64,000 nucleotides of DNA, taken from NCBI RefSeq assembly GCF_000017565.1, contig NC_009719.1, forward strand, positions 3,207,001-3,271,000, written 5' to 3'. This stretch comes from Parvibaculum lavamentivorans DS-1. GTDB taxonomy: Bacteria; Pseudomonadota; Alphaproteobacteria; Parvibaculales; Parvibaculaceae. Both the position numbers and the translations under genes were made by a program. Numbering within the stretch: position 1 is the first letter of the stretch; every line of letters starts with the position of its first letter. Below the pieces are notes generated by a model, which worked only from the letters and a program-made list of their open reading frames with translations, ran no database searches and had not been told where the DNA came from. Positions 38,650 through 50,742 of this stretch are shown piece by piece.

Positions 38650-40782
38650 TCAGGTCTCTTTGTCTTTCTCGTTCGCAATCCAGGGATAGGGAGGGGTGCC
38701 CTCGAAGACCGGGCCTTCAAGTGCCGGTTCGCCTCCACCGTCCCATGGCTTGGCCGAAAAGCGGGCGCGGCGCAGAACGGCCGCTCCTTCGGGGCCAGCA
38801 TCCCTCGTCACGTCGCCGACATTCACTTGCTCCACCTGCATTGTGGTGTCGGTCAGCGTTACAAGCGTATAGCCGTGGCCATCGGCATCCATGTAGTCGA
38901 GGCCGGGGCTCGCGCGCTCGTTGCGGAACATGTTGTGGATATATTCGGAGGACGAATAATTCGCGAGAATGCCGGCGCGCAGGCCGTTCACCAGCGTGTT
39001 GTTCCAGTTCTCGCGCTTTGTCCCCTCGTCATCGAGCACCACGGCACGATGGAAAAAGCCGCTGTCGCGCGTCGCGCGGGCGGCGCCTTCATACATCGAG
39101 CCGGAGCTGATCGCGCCCGTCATGATTTCGAGCGCCGCGAAGGTGAGTTCATCCGCATCGGGATCGACAGGCAAGCGGCCCGCCGCGAAGGCGTGATAGT
39201 CGCCCGCCAGGGAAACGACATTGCCGATCTTTTCTTCCTTCAGAAAAGACATCAGCTCCGCGAGTTCGCCGGGATAGCCCTGCCAGGCATCGGTCCCGAC
39301 ATAGCCGTCCTCAAGCCCCGCGAAGGGGATGCGCGCGAAATCGAGCCGCATCTGCAATGCGGGGGCGCTATTGGCCCAGATCCGCCATCTCGCCGTCGAG
39401 GCTTTCATCGCGGCCTTGAACCATGCCTTTTGCGGTCCGCCCAGCTGCGTGCCGCGCGGCGCCTTGACGCGCGGGTTCGGCATTTCCTTGCCGCCATAGC
39501 GGAGTGTCTCGGGCGGGTTGCCGTCATTCGCGCTGCGTCCGGCATCCAGCAGTTTGACCAGGCGGACGGGTGGCACGGGTGCGCCCTTGATGAAACCCTT
39601 TATCTCTTCGGTAATGACAGGTGGGCTCCGATAGCTCCGAAGGTCTGTTATCACCATGTCGAGCATCGCGCCCCAGCGCAGCGTCCGGTAAATGGTGAGG
39701 CTCGATATGGCTTTCAGGTTGTCCGTACCCTGATAGAGATAGTTCTCGTCCGGTTCGCCCAGCTCGCCATCCTCGACACGCACATTCCGGAAGTCATGCG
39801 CCGCGCGTTCGATGCCGTTGAATTTCGGCGTTTGAGAGAGCACTGCGGGAATGAATTCAAACCACGCCTTGTTGGCGGCGAGCTTCCGCTTTGCCGCGGG
39901 CCCGCCATCGCCGAAATAAGTGTCGTGGCTCTGCCAGGCATCGTTCGTGAATTCATGGTCGTCCCATGTATGCACGAAAGGAAAGCGTGCCCGTGCCGCC
40001 TGCAGGTCGGGATCGGTGAGATAGGTCTTGTAGAGCGCGCGGTAATCGGCAAGCGAAACGGCGGCCTGTCCGCCCTTCTGCCACCACGGTCTTGTGCCGT
40101 CCGGCACCCAGGGTTCCGTGCCGTCGGGCAGGGGGCCGGCCAGCCGCGACGGCCGCCGGTCTTCCGGCACATCGCCAGTGCGTTCGTAAATGAAGTCGCC
40201 AAGATGCAGCACGAAGTCGATCTGTTGCTCCGGCGCGGCGGCAATGTCGTCATTCACCAGCCGCCGCAACGCGCCGTAATAGCCTTGCTCGTAGTTCTGG
40301 CAGGAGACAGCGGCAAAGCGTACGTCGCGCTTGGTGCCGGGGCGTGGCGCGGTGCGCGTGCGGCCCGGCTCGGCCGAGCTGTCGCCGCCGGCATAGAAGC
40401 GATAATAGTAAACAGTGTCGGGAGCGAGCCCGCGCACGAAGACGCGGACGGTGTGGTCGGAGGCGCGTGTCGCCCGTACCGCTTGTTGTACGACCACGCG
40501 CGCGAAATCCGTATCGGTCGCGACCTGCACGTAAAGGTCGATATCGCCGTTCGGCAACGCCGCCTCCGGGTCGATTGCCTCGACGCGCGTCCACAGCATG
40601 ACGGCGTCCGGCTGCGGGTCACCGGAGGCCAGGCCTTGCGGAAAATGAAAGGCGCCGCGCGCCGCTCTTGCCGTGCCAAGTGACGGCACAAAGGGCGTGG
40701 TCATCGCGGTGGCGACGAAGCATCCCGCCGTTGCCGCAAACAGCTTCAGAAATTCGCGACGGTCTAGCGACGCCCCCGACAT
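38650..40782 (-). CDS. phoD: PhoD-type alkaline phosphatase/phosphodiesterase, Tat-exported
   Basis: A 710-residue secreted phosphatase. The signal peptide has the twin-arginine box DRREFLKLFAATAG, so export is through the Tat system encoded at 22165. After the N-terminal domain (FPQGLASGDPQPDAVMLWTR) come the metallophosphatase motifs AAVSCQNYEQGYYGALRRL, HLGDFIYE, HTWDDHEFTNDAW and LAGDYHAF. These bind the iron/calcium cofactors in PhoD. Length is above that of Bacillus PhoD because of inserts in the middle. I see no PHO box in the 74 bases before it, so it may be transcribed with uvrA or from its own unseen promoter. Confidence 0.92.
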   Translation of the reverse strand: MSGASLDRREFLKLFAATAGCFVATAMTTPFVPSLGTARAARGAFHFPQGLASGDPQPDAVMLWTRVEAIDPEAALPNGDIDLYVQVATDTDFARVVVQQAVRATRASDHTVRVFVRGLAPDTVYYYRFYAGGDSSAEPGRTRTAPRPGTKRDVRFAAVSCQNYEQGYYGALRRLVNDDIAAAPEQQIDFVLHLGDFIYERTGDVPEDRRPSRLAGPLPDGTEPWVPDGTRPWWQKGGQAAVSLADYRALYKTYLTDPDLQAARARFPFVHTWDDHEFTNDAWQSHDTYFGDGGPAAKRKLAANKAWFEFIPAVLSQTPKFNGIERAAHDFRNVRVEDGELGEPDENYLYQGTDNLKAISSLTIYRTLRWGAMLDMVITDLRSYRSPPVITEEIKGFIKGAPVPPVRLVKLLDAGRSANDGNPPETLRYGGKEMPNPRVKAPRGTQLGGPQKAWFKAAMKASTARWRIWANSAPALQMRLDFARIPFAGLEDGYVGTDAWQGYPGELAELMSFLKEEKIGNVVSLAGDYHAFAAGRLPVDPDADELTFAALEIMTGAISSGSMYEGAARATRDSGFFHRAVVLDDEGTKRENWNNTLVNGLRAGILANYSSSEYIHNMFRNERASPGLDYMDADGHGYTLVTLTDTTMQVEQVNVGDVTRDAGPEGAAVLRRARFSAKPWDGGGEPALEGPVFEGTPPYPWIANEKDKET

Positions 40783-40856
40783 AAGTCCCTGTACCCCACA
40801 CTCTTCACCGGTTACGGGCGCAGTTATAGAGACTTTGGGTGCGGGCGGGAACGGCG

Positions 40857-43800
40857 CTAGCCGATCTTTTTTCGGCCCTTGACGCGGGCCGCCGGTTTGG
40901 GCGCGGCCTTGCGGGCACTTGTCTTGCTCTTCGCCGCGGCGCTTGCCTTGCGTGTCTTTGCGTTCGCTCCGGCGCTTTTGCCGGGCCGGCGCTTGAAGAG
41001 CTCTTTCAGATAGTGCCCGGTATAGGAGCGCGGTTCGGCCGCGACATCTTCCGGTGTACCCGCCGCCACGATCTCGCCACCGCCGTCGCCGCCTTCGGGG
41101 CCAAGGTCGAGGATCCAGTCGGCGGTCTTGATGACTTCGAGATTGTGTTCGATCACGACCACCGTGTTGCCGCTCTCGACCAGCTCATGCAGCACTTCAA
41201 GCAGCTTCGCCACGTCGTGGAAATGAAGTCCCGTGGTCGGCTCGTCGAGAATGTAGATCGTGCGGCCGGTCGCGCGCCGCGACAGTTCCTTGGCTAGCTT
41301 GATGCGCTGCGCCTCGCCGCCCGAAAGCGTCGTCGCCTGCTGGCCGACCTTGATATAGCCGAGGCCAACGCGCTGGAGGATTTCCATCTTGTCGCGCACC
41401 GCCGGCACGGCCTTGAAGAAGCTCGCCGCCTCATCCACCGTCATTTCCAGCACGTCGGCAATCGACTTGTCCTTGAATTTCACTTCCAGCGTCTCGCGGT
41501 TATAGCGGTGTCCGTGGCAGACATCGCACTCCACATAGACGTCGGGCAGGAAGTGCATTTCGATCTTGATGACGCCGTCGCCCTGGCAAGCTTCGCAGCG
41601 GCCTCCCTTCACGTTGAAGGAGAAGCGTCCCGGCTTGTAGCCGCGCGCGCGGCTTTCCGGCAGTTCGGCGAACCAGTCGCGAATGAAAGTGAACGAGCCC
41701 GTATAGGTCGCCGGGTTCGAGCGCGGCGTGCGGCCGATGGGCGACTGGTCGATGTCGATGATCTTGTCGAGATGTTCGAGCCCGAAAATCTCGTCGAAGG
41801 CGCCCGGGTGGTCGCGCGTATTGTTCAGGCGCCGCGACACGGCCTTGTAGATCGTTTCGATCAGGAGCGTCGACTTGCCGCCGCCCGACACGCCGGTAAC
41901 GCAGGTGAAGGTGCCGAGCGGAATTTCCGCCGTCACATCCTTCAGATTGTTTTCCTTCGCGCCCGTCACCTTCAGCCATTTGCCATTGCCGGGGCGGCGT
42001 GTGGCGGGCAGGGGGATCTGCAGAAAACCCGTCAGGTACTGCCCGGTGAGGCTTTCAGGATTCGCCATGATGTCTTCGGGCGTTCCTTCCGCCACCACAC
42101 GGCCGCCATGCACGCCCGCGCCCGGCCCCATGTCGACCACGTGATCGGCGACGCGGATCGCATCCTCGTCATGCTCCACCACGATCACCGTATTCCCGAG
42201 GTCGCGCAGCCGCTTCAGCGTCTCGAGCAGCCGGTCATTGTCGCGCTGGTGAAGGCCGATGGAAGGTTCGTCCAGCACATAGAGAACGCCCGTCAGGCCC
42301 GAACCGATCTGCGATGCGAGCCGGATGCGCTGGCTCTCGCCGCCGGACAATGTGCCGGAATTGCGCGCCAGCGTCAGATATTCGAGGCCGACATTGTTGA
42401 GGAAATGCAGCCGTTCGCGGATTTCCTTCAGCACCCGGCCGGCGATTTCGTTCTGCTTCGCCGTCAGGTGGCCGCCGAGTTCGGCGAACCATTTGTCGGC
42501 CGCGCGGATCGACATCTGCGAGACTTCGCCGATATGGCATTTGGCGATCTTCACGGAGAGCGCCTCCGGCTTCAGGCGGAAGCCGTGGCAGGCGTCGCAA
42601 TCCGTGATGCCCTGATAGCGTTCGATTTCCTCTCGCGCCCAGGCGCTGTCCGTTTCTTTCCAGCGCCGCTCCAGATTGGGGATCACGCCCTCGAACGGCT
42701 TCTTCGTCTTGTAGGAGCGCATGCCGTCATCATAGGCAAAGGTCACGACTTCATCGCCGGAGCCGTAGAGGATCACCTCCTGCGCTTCTTCCGGCAGTTG
42801 CGACCAGGGCGCCGTCATCGAGAATTTGTACTGCTTCGCTAGCGCCATCAGCGTCTGCGTGTAATAGGGCGAGGTCGAGCGTGACCAGGGTGCGATGGCG
42901 CCCTTTTTCAGCGATAGGCCGTGATCCGGCACCACGAGGTCAGGGTCCATATAGAATTGCGTGCCGAGCCCGTCGCATTCCGGGCAGGCGCCGAACGGGT
43001 TGTTGAACGAAAAGAGCCGCGGCTCGATTTCATCGATGGTGAAGCCGGAGACGGGACAGGCAAACCGCGAGGAAAAAATGATCCGCTCCGCGTCCGCGCT
43101 TTTCTTGTCGTCTTTCGGGGCATCCGCCATTTCGATCACGGCAATGCCGTCCGCGAGATCGAGGGCGATTTCGAAGCTGTCGGCCAGCCGGTTGCCGAGA
43201 TCGCCGCGCACGACGATGCGGTCCACCACCACGTCGATATCGTGCTTCAGCTTCTTGTTGAGCGCAGGCACGTCCGCGATCTCGTAGAAAGTGCCGTCCA
43301 CCTTCACGCGCTGGAAGCCCTTCTTCTGCAGTTCGGCGAATTCCTTGCGGTATTCGCCCTTGCGGCCGCGCACGATCGGCGCCAGCAGGAAGAGCCGCGT
43401 GCCCTCCGGCAGCGCCATCACGCGGTCGACCATCTGCGTCACGGTCTGGCTTTCGATGGGCAGCCCCGTGGCGGGCGAATAGGGAATGCCGATGCGGGCC
43501 CAGAGGAGGCGCATATAGTCGTGAATTTCGGTGACGGTGCCGACCGTCGAGCGCGGGTTGCGCGAGGTTGTCTTCTGCTCAATGGAGATGGCGGGCGAGA
43601 GGCCGTCGATCTGGTCGACATCCGGCTTCTGCATCATCTCCAGGAATTGCCGCGCATAGGCCGACAGGCTTTCGACATAGCGGCGCTGGCCCTCGGCATA
43701 GATCGTGTCGAAGGCGAGCGACGACTTGCCGGAACCCGACAGGCCGGTAATCACGATCAGCTCGTCGCGCGGCAGTTCCACGCTTACATCGTGCAGATTG

Positions 43801-43886
43801 TGCTCGCGCGCGCCGACCACCCGGATAAAGCGGTTCTGCACGTCGCTATGCTTGTTGGGCGCGGATTTCTTCGAGGCGGTGCTCAT
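40857..43886 (-). CDS. uvrA: Excinuclease ABC subunit A
   Basis: DNA-damage recognition ATPase of nucleotide excision repair; 1009 residues. Two ABC modules are present: Walker [10 protein letters not shown] and GVSGGGKST, signatures [12 protein letters not shown] and [12 protein letters not shown]. The second zinc finger is complete (CEACQGDG ... [10 protein letters not shown]). The first is altered: the usual CPxC reads C277-P-V-S280, while the later CPEC pair is kept. The C-terminus is an Ala/Lys/Arg-rich tail. ATG 43886 gives the family start. An SOS box lies 187-201 bases upstream. Confidence 0.97.
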   Translation of the reverse strand: MSTASKKSAPNKHSDVQNRFIRVVGAREHNLHDVSVELPRDELIVITGLSGSGKSSLAFDTIYAEGQRRYVESLSAYARQFLEMMQKPDVDQIDGLSPAISIEQKTTSRNPRSTVGTVTEIHDYMRLLWARIGIPYSPATGLPIESQTVTQMVDRVMALPEGTRLFLLAPIVRGRKGEYRKEFAELQKKGFQRVKVDGTFYEIADVPALNKKLKHDIDVVVDRIVVRGDLGNRLADSFEIALDLADGIAVIEMADAPKDDKKSADAERIIFSSRFACPVSGFTIDEIEPRLFSFNNPFGACPECDGLGTQFYMDPDLVVPDHGLSLKKGAIAPWSRSTSPYYTQTLMALAKQYKFSMTAPWSQLPEEAQEVILYGSGDEVVTFAYDDGMRSYKTKKPFEGVIPNLERRWKETDSAWAREEIERYQGITDCDACHGFRLKPEALSVKIAKCHIGEVSQMSIRAADKWFAELGGHLTAKQNEIAGRVLKEIRERLHFLNNVGLEYLTLARNSGTLSGGESQRIRLASQIGSGLTGVLYVLDEPSIGLHQRDNDRLLETLKRLRDLGNTVIVVEHDEDAIRVADHVVDMGPGAGVHGGRVVAEGTPEDIMANPESLTGQYLTGFLQIPLPATRRPGNGKWLKVTGAKENNLKDVTAEIPLGTFTCVTGVSGGGKSTLLIETIYKAVSRRLNNTRDHPGAFDEIFGLEHLDKIIDIDQSPIGRTPRSNPATYTGSFTFIRDWFAELPESRARGYKPGRFSFNVKGGRCEACQGDGVIKIEMHFLPDVYVECDVCHGHRYNRETLEVKFKDKSIADVLEMTVDEAASFFKAVPAVRDKMEILQRVGLGYIKVGQQATTLSGGEAQRIKLAKELSRRATGRTIYILDEPTTGLHFHDVAKLLEVLHELVESGNTVVVIEHNLEVIKTADWILDLGPEGGDGGGEIVAAGTPEDVAAEPRSYTGHYLKELFKRRPGKSAGANAKTRKASAAAKSKTSARKAAPKPAARVKGRKKIG

Positions 43887-44072
43887 CGGGCCGGAACTCT
43901 CACGGGCGCGGACTGCCTTGCGGGCGGCGCGCATCTTTCGCTACGGGGAATGTGGCTTGGTCTCAGGCATCATGTATGTAGGGCCGCAGGGGCAGCTTCA
44001 AGGGCCAAGACCCCGCGACATAAAAGAATCGCAGGACCCGGGAAGCATCTTGCCTCAAATTGCATGTTGTGA

Positions 44073-44087
44073 GAACATAATAAGAAC
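44073..44087. promoter_or_regulatory. LexA (SOS) box, alphaproteobacterial type
   Basis: GAACATAATAAGAAC is an exact GAAC-N7-GAAC, the direct-repeat LexA operator of alphaproteobacteria. It lies in the divergent gap between uvrA (minus) and the DUF1640-like gene (plus, ATG at 44117), 30 bases from the latter. It could govern both directions, including ssb downstream. Confidence 0.75.
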
Positions 44088-44116
44088 AAACAGGCTTTCA
44101 AGGCGGCGGGGGACAG

Positions 44117-44389
44117 ATGGGTTTGAATTTTGATACGCTCACTTATTCCGAAAGGCTCCAATCGGCTGGCGCTTCCAAGCAGCTGGCCGACGAACATGCA
44201 AAGCTGGCGCGCGACATGGTCATCGCCGATCTCGTTACCAAAGAGGATTTCCGGGCCGGCATGAATGCGCTGAAGTCCGAGCTGGAAGCCACGATGGCCA
44301 GACATGGCCTGCGAATGACCCTGTTGTTTGGCGGTATGATCGCTGGCGCGATGACTTTGCTGCTTGCTGCCATTCCTCTTGTCGTTTGA
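44117..44389 (+). CDS. Small DUF1640/CCDC90-like coiled-coil membrane protein
   Basis: A 90-residue protein. The N-terminal half LTYSERLQSAGASKQLADEH, then AKLARDMV and LVTKEDFRAGM, follows the DUF1640 pattern (Y..RL..AG....QAEA......LVTK.D). A helix and a C-terminal membrane segment (about 68-89) come next. In this family the membrane anchor is at the C-terminus; mitochondrial relatives include CCDC90/MCUR1. It is shorter than most DUF1640 proteins because the central coiled coil is reduced. The SOS box 30 bases upstream of its ATG is notable. Confidence 0.7.
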   Translation: MGLNFDTLTYSERLQSAGASKQLADEHAKLARDMVIADLVTKEDFRAGMNALKSELEATMARHGLRMTLLFGGMIAGAMTLLLAAIPLVV

Positions 44390-44479
44390 TCCACAGCTTT
44401 TTTATCGAGATCGCTGGCCCATGACCGCACCTGCGGCTAGGGTCCGCGCAATAAACATCCAACCGGCGAGGGCGAGAAC

Positions 44480-44959
44480 ATGGCAGGCAGCGTCAACAAG
44501 GTCATCCTGATCGGCAATGTAGGCGCCGACCCCGAAATCCGCCGCACGCAGGACGGCAGGCCGATCGCCAACCTCCGCATCGCGACGTCGGAAAGCTGGC
44601 GCGACAAGAACACGGGCGAGCGCCGCGAGAAGACCGAGTGGCACCGCGTCGTCGTCTTCAACGAAGGCCTCTGCAAGGTCATCGAGCAATATGTGAAGAA
44701 GGGCGCCAAGCTTTACATCGAAGGCGCGCTCCAGACCCGTAAGTGGACCGACCAGTCCGGCGTCGAGAAATACTCCACCGAAATCGTGCTGCAGGGCTTC
44801 AACTCGACGCTGACCATGCTGGACGGCAAGGGTGGCGGCGGCTCTTCGGGCGGTGGCGGCGATTACGGCAGCGGCTCCGACGATTTCGGCGGCGGCAGCG
44901 GTGGCGGTTCCTCGCGCGGCAGCTTCAGCCAGGACCTCGACGACGAAATTCCGTTCTAG
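44480..44959 (+). CDS. ssb: Single-stranded DNA-binding protein
   Basis: Essential tetrameric OB-fold protein. The 159 residues have the family opening [20 protein letters not shown], the conserved W residues in ESWRDK and [21 protein letters not shown], and a Gly/Ser-rich linker. It ends in the acidic tip DDEIPF that docks repair and replication partners. ssb beside uvrA is a common arrangement, often SOS-controlled; the SOS box at 44073 is consistent with this. Confidence 0.97.
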   Translation: MAGSVNKVILIGNVGADPEIRRTQDGRPIANLRIATSESWRDKNTGERREKTEWHRVVVFNEGLCKVIEQYVKKGAKLYIEGALQTRKWTDQSGVEKYSTEIVLQGFNSTLTMLDGKGGGGSSGGGGDYGSGSDDFGGGSGGGSSRGSFSQDLDDEIPF

Positions 44960-44982
44960 AGCTCCCTTTCCCGGGCTGCCTC

Positions 44983-45840
44983 ATGCTTCGCATCGTCGAG
45001 ACCTTGAGCGACCCCGGCAATCCGGACAAGGCGAATGAAGACGCCTTCGGTCATGCCGGCGCCCATGCCTGGGTGATCGACGGCGCGACCGATGTCGCCG
45101 ACGGTCCGCTGATCGGCTCTGAGACCGGGGCGCACTGGCTTGCGCGGGAGGCGAGTGCGCTCTTCGCTGCCCATGCCGCGCGTTATGGCGCCGATCTTCA
45201 CGGCCTTGTCCGTTTCACCATCGAGACGCTGGCGCTTCGCTTCGAGCAGGAACGTCTTCGCCCGCCGAACGGGCGCCACGAATGGCCGAGCGCGGCCATG
45301 GCGCTTCTCCACGCCGGCGAGGGAAAGCTCGCCTGTGCGAACTTCGCCGATTGCGGCCTTATCCTTCTCGACGATGACAGCGGCGAGGCGCGGGTCTTCG
45401 GTGTGCAGCACACCTCGCGCGAGGCGCGGGCCGTGAGCCGCACGGCGGAACTGATCGCCGCGCTCGCATCCGGCGAGAAGCCTTTCGACAATGAAGCCAT
45501 CATGGCCTATCTGCGCGAAAGCCGTCGCCGCCAGAACACGGAAGAGGGATACTGGATCCTCGGCATAGACCCGAAAGCCGTCTCCCATATGCGCCATTGG
45601 GACATTCCGCTCTCGCGCCCCGTCACCGGCCTTCTCTTCAGCGACGGGTTCGGCTCCATCGTCTTCGACTATCACCGCATGGACCCGGCGGCGCTGGTGC
45701 GCCGTGCCGCGCTTGGCGGCCTCCGCTCCATCGCTGACGAGGTTCGTCGCATCGAGGCAATGGAGGATCCCGACTGTCTCGAACACCCCCGGTTCAAGCG
45801 CCATGACGACGCGACGGCGGTCCTTTTCCGCGTCGAATGA
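44983..45840 (+). CDS. PP2C-like protein phosphatase
   Basis: A 285-residue protein with a PP2C fold: SDPGNPDKANEDAFG and AWVIDGATDV hold the first metal Asp residues, CANFADCGLILL the middle strand, and LLFSDGFGSI the later Asp. The C-terminal KRHDDATAVLFRVE provides the final DD pair. It is likely a small soluble serine/threonine phosphatase; no kinase is adjacent. ATG 44983 lies 24 bases after ssb with no strong ribosome site, so coupling to ssb is possible. Confidence 0.83.
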   Translation: MLRIVETLSDPGNPDKANEDAFGHAGAHAWVIDGATDVADGPLIGSETGAHWLAREASALFAAHAARYGADLHGLVRFTIETLALRFEQERLRPPNGRHEWPSAAMALLHAGEGKLACANFADCGLILLDDDSGEARVFGVQHTSREARAVSRTAELIAALASGEKPFDNEAIMAYLRESRRRQNTEEGYWILGIDPKAVSHMRHWDIPLSRPVTGLLFSDGFGSIVFDYHRMDPAALVRRAALGGLRSIADEVRRIEAMEDPDCLEHPRFKRHDDATAVLFRVE

Positions 45841-46137
45841 GAGGCTGCGGCGAAGGCTTTCTTCGGGCGGATTTTTCTCTTTTATTTCAGTGGGTTACAA
45901 GGCGCTATCCGGCGCGTTTGAAGTTGCCGTGATAGGGCGGAACTGCTAATCTCGCGGGCAGTCAACGAGAGGGATTCGGCGCCTGCCGGATGTCCTCTTT
46001 TTCGTTCCTTTCAGGGGTTGCGCGAGCCGCTTTCACAGGCCTTCGCGACAGCGCCCTCAACGTCAGAAAAACACTTGTCCGATACGCAAGACAGCGACAT
46101 TCCGGGTGACGAGCCAGGCCCGGGCGACGATACCGGC
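45841..46137. other. Gap before gyrA, no gene recognised
   Basis: About 300 bases between the PP2C-like gene and the chosen gyrA ATG. A T-rich stretch (GGATTTTTCTCTTTTATTTC) follows the PP2C stop and may end that transcript. The last 120 bases are open in the gyrA frame and may be coding if gyrA starts earlier, for example at TTG 46075. I see no RNA gene or repeat. Confidence 0.5.
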
Positions 46138-48915
<2,778 letters not shown>

Positions 48916-48926
48916 GAGAGCGAACC

Positions 48927-49439
48927 ATGGCGCGCATCGGGCTCTATCCCGGCACCTTCGATCCGATGACCAACGGGCATCTCGACATCATCCGCCGGGG
49001 CCTCAAGCTCGTCGATCACCTGATCGTCGCCATCGGCGTCAACGCCACCAAGACGCCGCTGCTGACGCTTGAAGAGCGGTTCCAGCTCATCGAGCAGGAG
49101 GCCGGGCCGATCGCGAAGGAACTCGGCTCGAAAATCTCGACTGCCTCCTTTTCCGGCCTCGTCGTCAATGCGGCGGACGAACATGGCGCAACTGTCATCC
49201 TTCGCGGATTGCGCGGCGCGGTCGATTTCGAGTACGAAACACAGATGGTCGGCATGAACCGTGTCATGAACCCGCATGTGGAGACGGTCTTTCTCGCCGC
49301 CTCGCCGGATACGCAGTTCATCTCCTCCACGCTCGTCCGGCAGATCGCGGGCATGGATGGCGACATTTCGCCCTTCGTGCCGCCTCATGTGAAAGCCAAG
49401 GTGCTGGCGCGCGTCGCCGAGCAGAAGAAAAGCCGCTGA
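48927..49439 (+). CDS. coaD: Phosphopantetheine adenylyltransferase
   Basis: Fourth step of coenzyme A synthesis: 4'-phosphopantetheine plus ATP to dephospho-CoA. The 170 residues have the nucleotidyltransferase motif YPGTFDPMTNGHLDII, the conserved RGLRGAVDFEYE and the ISSTLVR motif. GGAGAG precedes the ATG. It is 11 bases after gyrA and shares its direction; this pairing recurs in alphaproteobacteria. Confidence 0.97.
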   Translation: MARIGLYPGTFDPMTNGHLDIIRRGLKLVDHLIVAIGVNATKTPLLTLEERFQLIEQEAGPIAKELGSKISTASFSGLVVNAADEHGATVILRGLRGAVDFEYETQMVGMNRVMNPHVETVFLAASPDTQFISSTLVRQIAGMDGDISPFVPPHVKAKVLARVAEQKKSR

Positions 49440-49476
49440 AGGCGGCTCCCTCGCAACTCGCTGACAGGAGTTTTTC

Positions 49477-50022
49477 ATGGCGAGACTGACACATATAATG
49501 ATGGCGTTCGTTCTCGCCGCCGGCATGGCCGTGCTGCCGGGCCGTGCCTCCGCCGCCGATCTCGAAAACACCATCTATCTCGACCTGAAGGATGGCCGCG
49601 TCGTTATCGAGCTGCTGCCGGAAATCGCGCCGGAGCATGTCGAGCGGATCAAGACCCTCGCGCGCGAGGGCTTCTATGATGGCATTGTCTTCCACCGCGT
49701 CATCCCGGGCTTCATGGCCCAGACGGGCGATCCGACCGGCACCGGCATGGGCGGCTCGATGCTTCCCGATCTCCGTGCCGAGTTCACGCGCGAGGAAAGC
49801 TTCCAGCGCGGCACGCTCGGCATGGCGCGCTCGCAGAGCCCGAACAGCGCCAACAGCCAGTTCTTCATCGTCTTCGACGATGCGAGCTTCCTCGACGGCG
49901 AATACACGCTGTTCGGCCGCGTGGTCGAAGGCATGGAGCATGTCGACAACATCGCCGCCGGCGAACCGCCTGCCAATCCCGACAAGATCGTGAAGATGCA
50001 GGTCGCGGCAGACGCTCAGTAA
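49477..50022 (+). CDS. Periplasmic cyclophilin-type peptidyl-prolyl isomerase
   Basis: A 181-residue cyclophilin with a signal peptide (about 1-27, ending GRASA-AD), so periplasmic. The core has FHRVIPGFMAQTGDPTGTGMG, then SPNSANSQFFIVFDD and YTLFGRVVEGME. These are the standard active-site and substrate-groove segments, including the R, F, Q pattern. It is directly followed by a shorter cytoplasmic paralogue. ACAGGAG lies upstream. Confidence 0.93.
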   Translation: MARLTHIMMAFVLAAGMAVLPGRASAADLENTIYLDLKDGRVVIELLPEIAPEHVERIKTLAREGFYDGIVFHRVIPGFMAQTGDPTGTGMGGSMLPDLRAEFTREESFQRGTLGMARSQSPNSANSQFFIVFDDASFLDGEYTLFGRVVEGMEHVDNIAAGEPPANPDKIVKMQVAADAQ

Positions 50023-50044
50023 GTTACACGAGGACCGATACCAA

Positions 50045-50518
50045 ATGACCGATATCAAAGACCCGGAAAACACCCTCGTCATGGAAATTCCCCATGGCGA
50101 AGTCATCATCGAAATGCGCCCCGATCTCGCGCCGAAGCATGTCGCGCGGATCAAGGAACTGGCGCGCGAGGGCTTCTACAATGGCGTTGCCTTCCACCGC
50201 GTCATCGACGGCTTCATGGCGCAGGGCGGCGATCCGACCGGCACCGGCTCCGGCGGTTCGGGCAAGAAGATCCCGGCCGAATTCTCCAAGGAGCCGCATG
50301 TGCGCGGCATCTGCTCGATGGCCCGCACGCAGGACCCGAACAGCGCCGACTGCCAGTTCTTCATCTGCTTCGGCGACACGCGCTTCCTCGACAACCAGTA
50401 CACCGTCTGGGGCAAGGTCGTCTCTGGCATGGACGCCGTCGACAAGCTGAAGCGCGGCGAACCCGTCCGCGACCCCGACCGCATCGTCTCCATGCGCGTC
50501 GCCGCCGACGCGGCATAA
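50045..50518 (+). CDS. Cytoplasmic cyclophilin-type peptidyl-prolyl isomerase
   Basis: A 157-residue cyclophilin without a signal peptide, close to the preceding gene (FHRVIDGFMAQGGDPTGTGSG; DPNSADCQFFICFGD; YTVWGKVVSGMD). The pair therefore serves the cytoplasm and the periplasm. It lies 22 bases downstream of its paralogue. A palindromic repeat separates it from queA. Confidence 0.94.
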   Translation: MTDIKDPENTLVMEIPHGEVIIEMRPDLAPKHVARIKELAREGFYNGVAFHRVIDGFMAQGGDPTGTGSGGSGKKIPAEFSKEPHVRGICSMARTQDPNSADCQFFICFGDTRFLDNQYTVWGKVVSGMDAVDKLKRGEPVRDPDRIVSMRVAADAA

Positions 50519-50552
50519 GACGCGCCGTTAAAAATTCCGGAGCCCTTTCCTT

Positions 50553-50724
50553 CCCACCCTCCCCCTGTGGGAGGGTCGAAAAATTCGAGCAGCGCGAGGA
50601 TTTTTCGGGGAGGGGGCTCTGACTCGATGAAGTGAACTCGCTATCGAGTGTGATGGCGGGCCATGCCGTTACCCCTCCCCAAACGGCTTGCAGCCGTTTG
50701 ACCCTCCCACAGGGGGAGGGTGGG
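50553..50724. repeat. Dispersed palindromic element, copy 2, with perfect 25-bp inverted ends
   Basis: The left arm (50553-50577) starts CCCACCCTCCCCCTGTGGGA, and the right arm (50700-50724) is its exact reverse complement. The inner part TCGAAAAATTCGAGC, then ATTTTTCGGGGAGGGGGCTC, closely matches copy 1 at 7067-7213. The interior also holds the smaller hairpin AAACGGCTTGCAGCCGTTT. It lies between the cyclophilin pair and queA. Confidence 0.85.
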
Positions 50725-50742
50725 TAAGAGCAGGTTGCCTCA

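Noticed and set aside
38827-40683. 618-codon plus-strand open frame opposite phoD
   Set aside because: Shadow frame, no family motifs; phoD on the other strand has a signal peptide and all metal motifs.
40783-40856. PHO box expected before the PhoD-type phosphatase
   Set aside because: No CTGTCAT repeat is visible there, so phosphate control of phoD is not supported.
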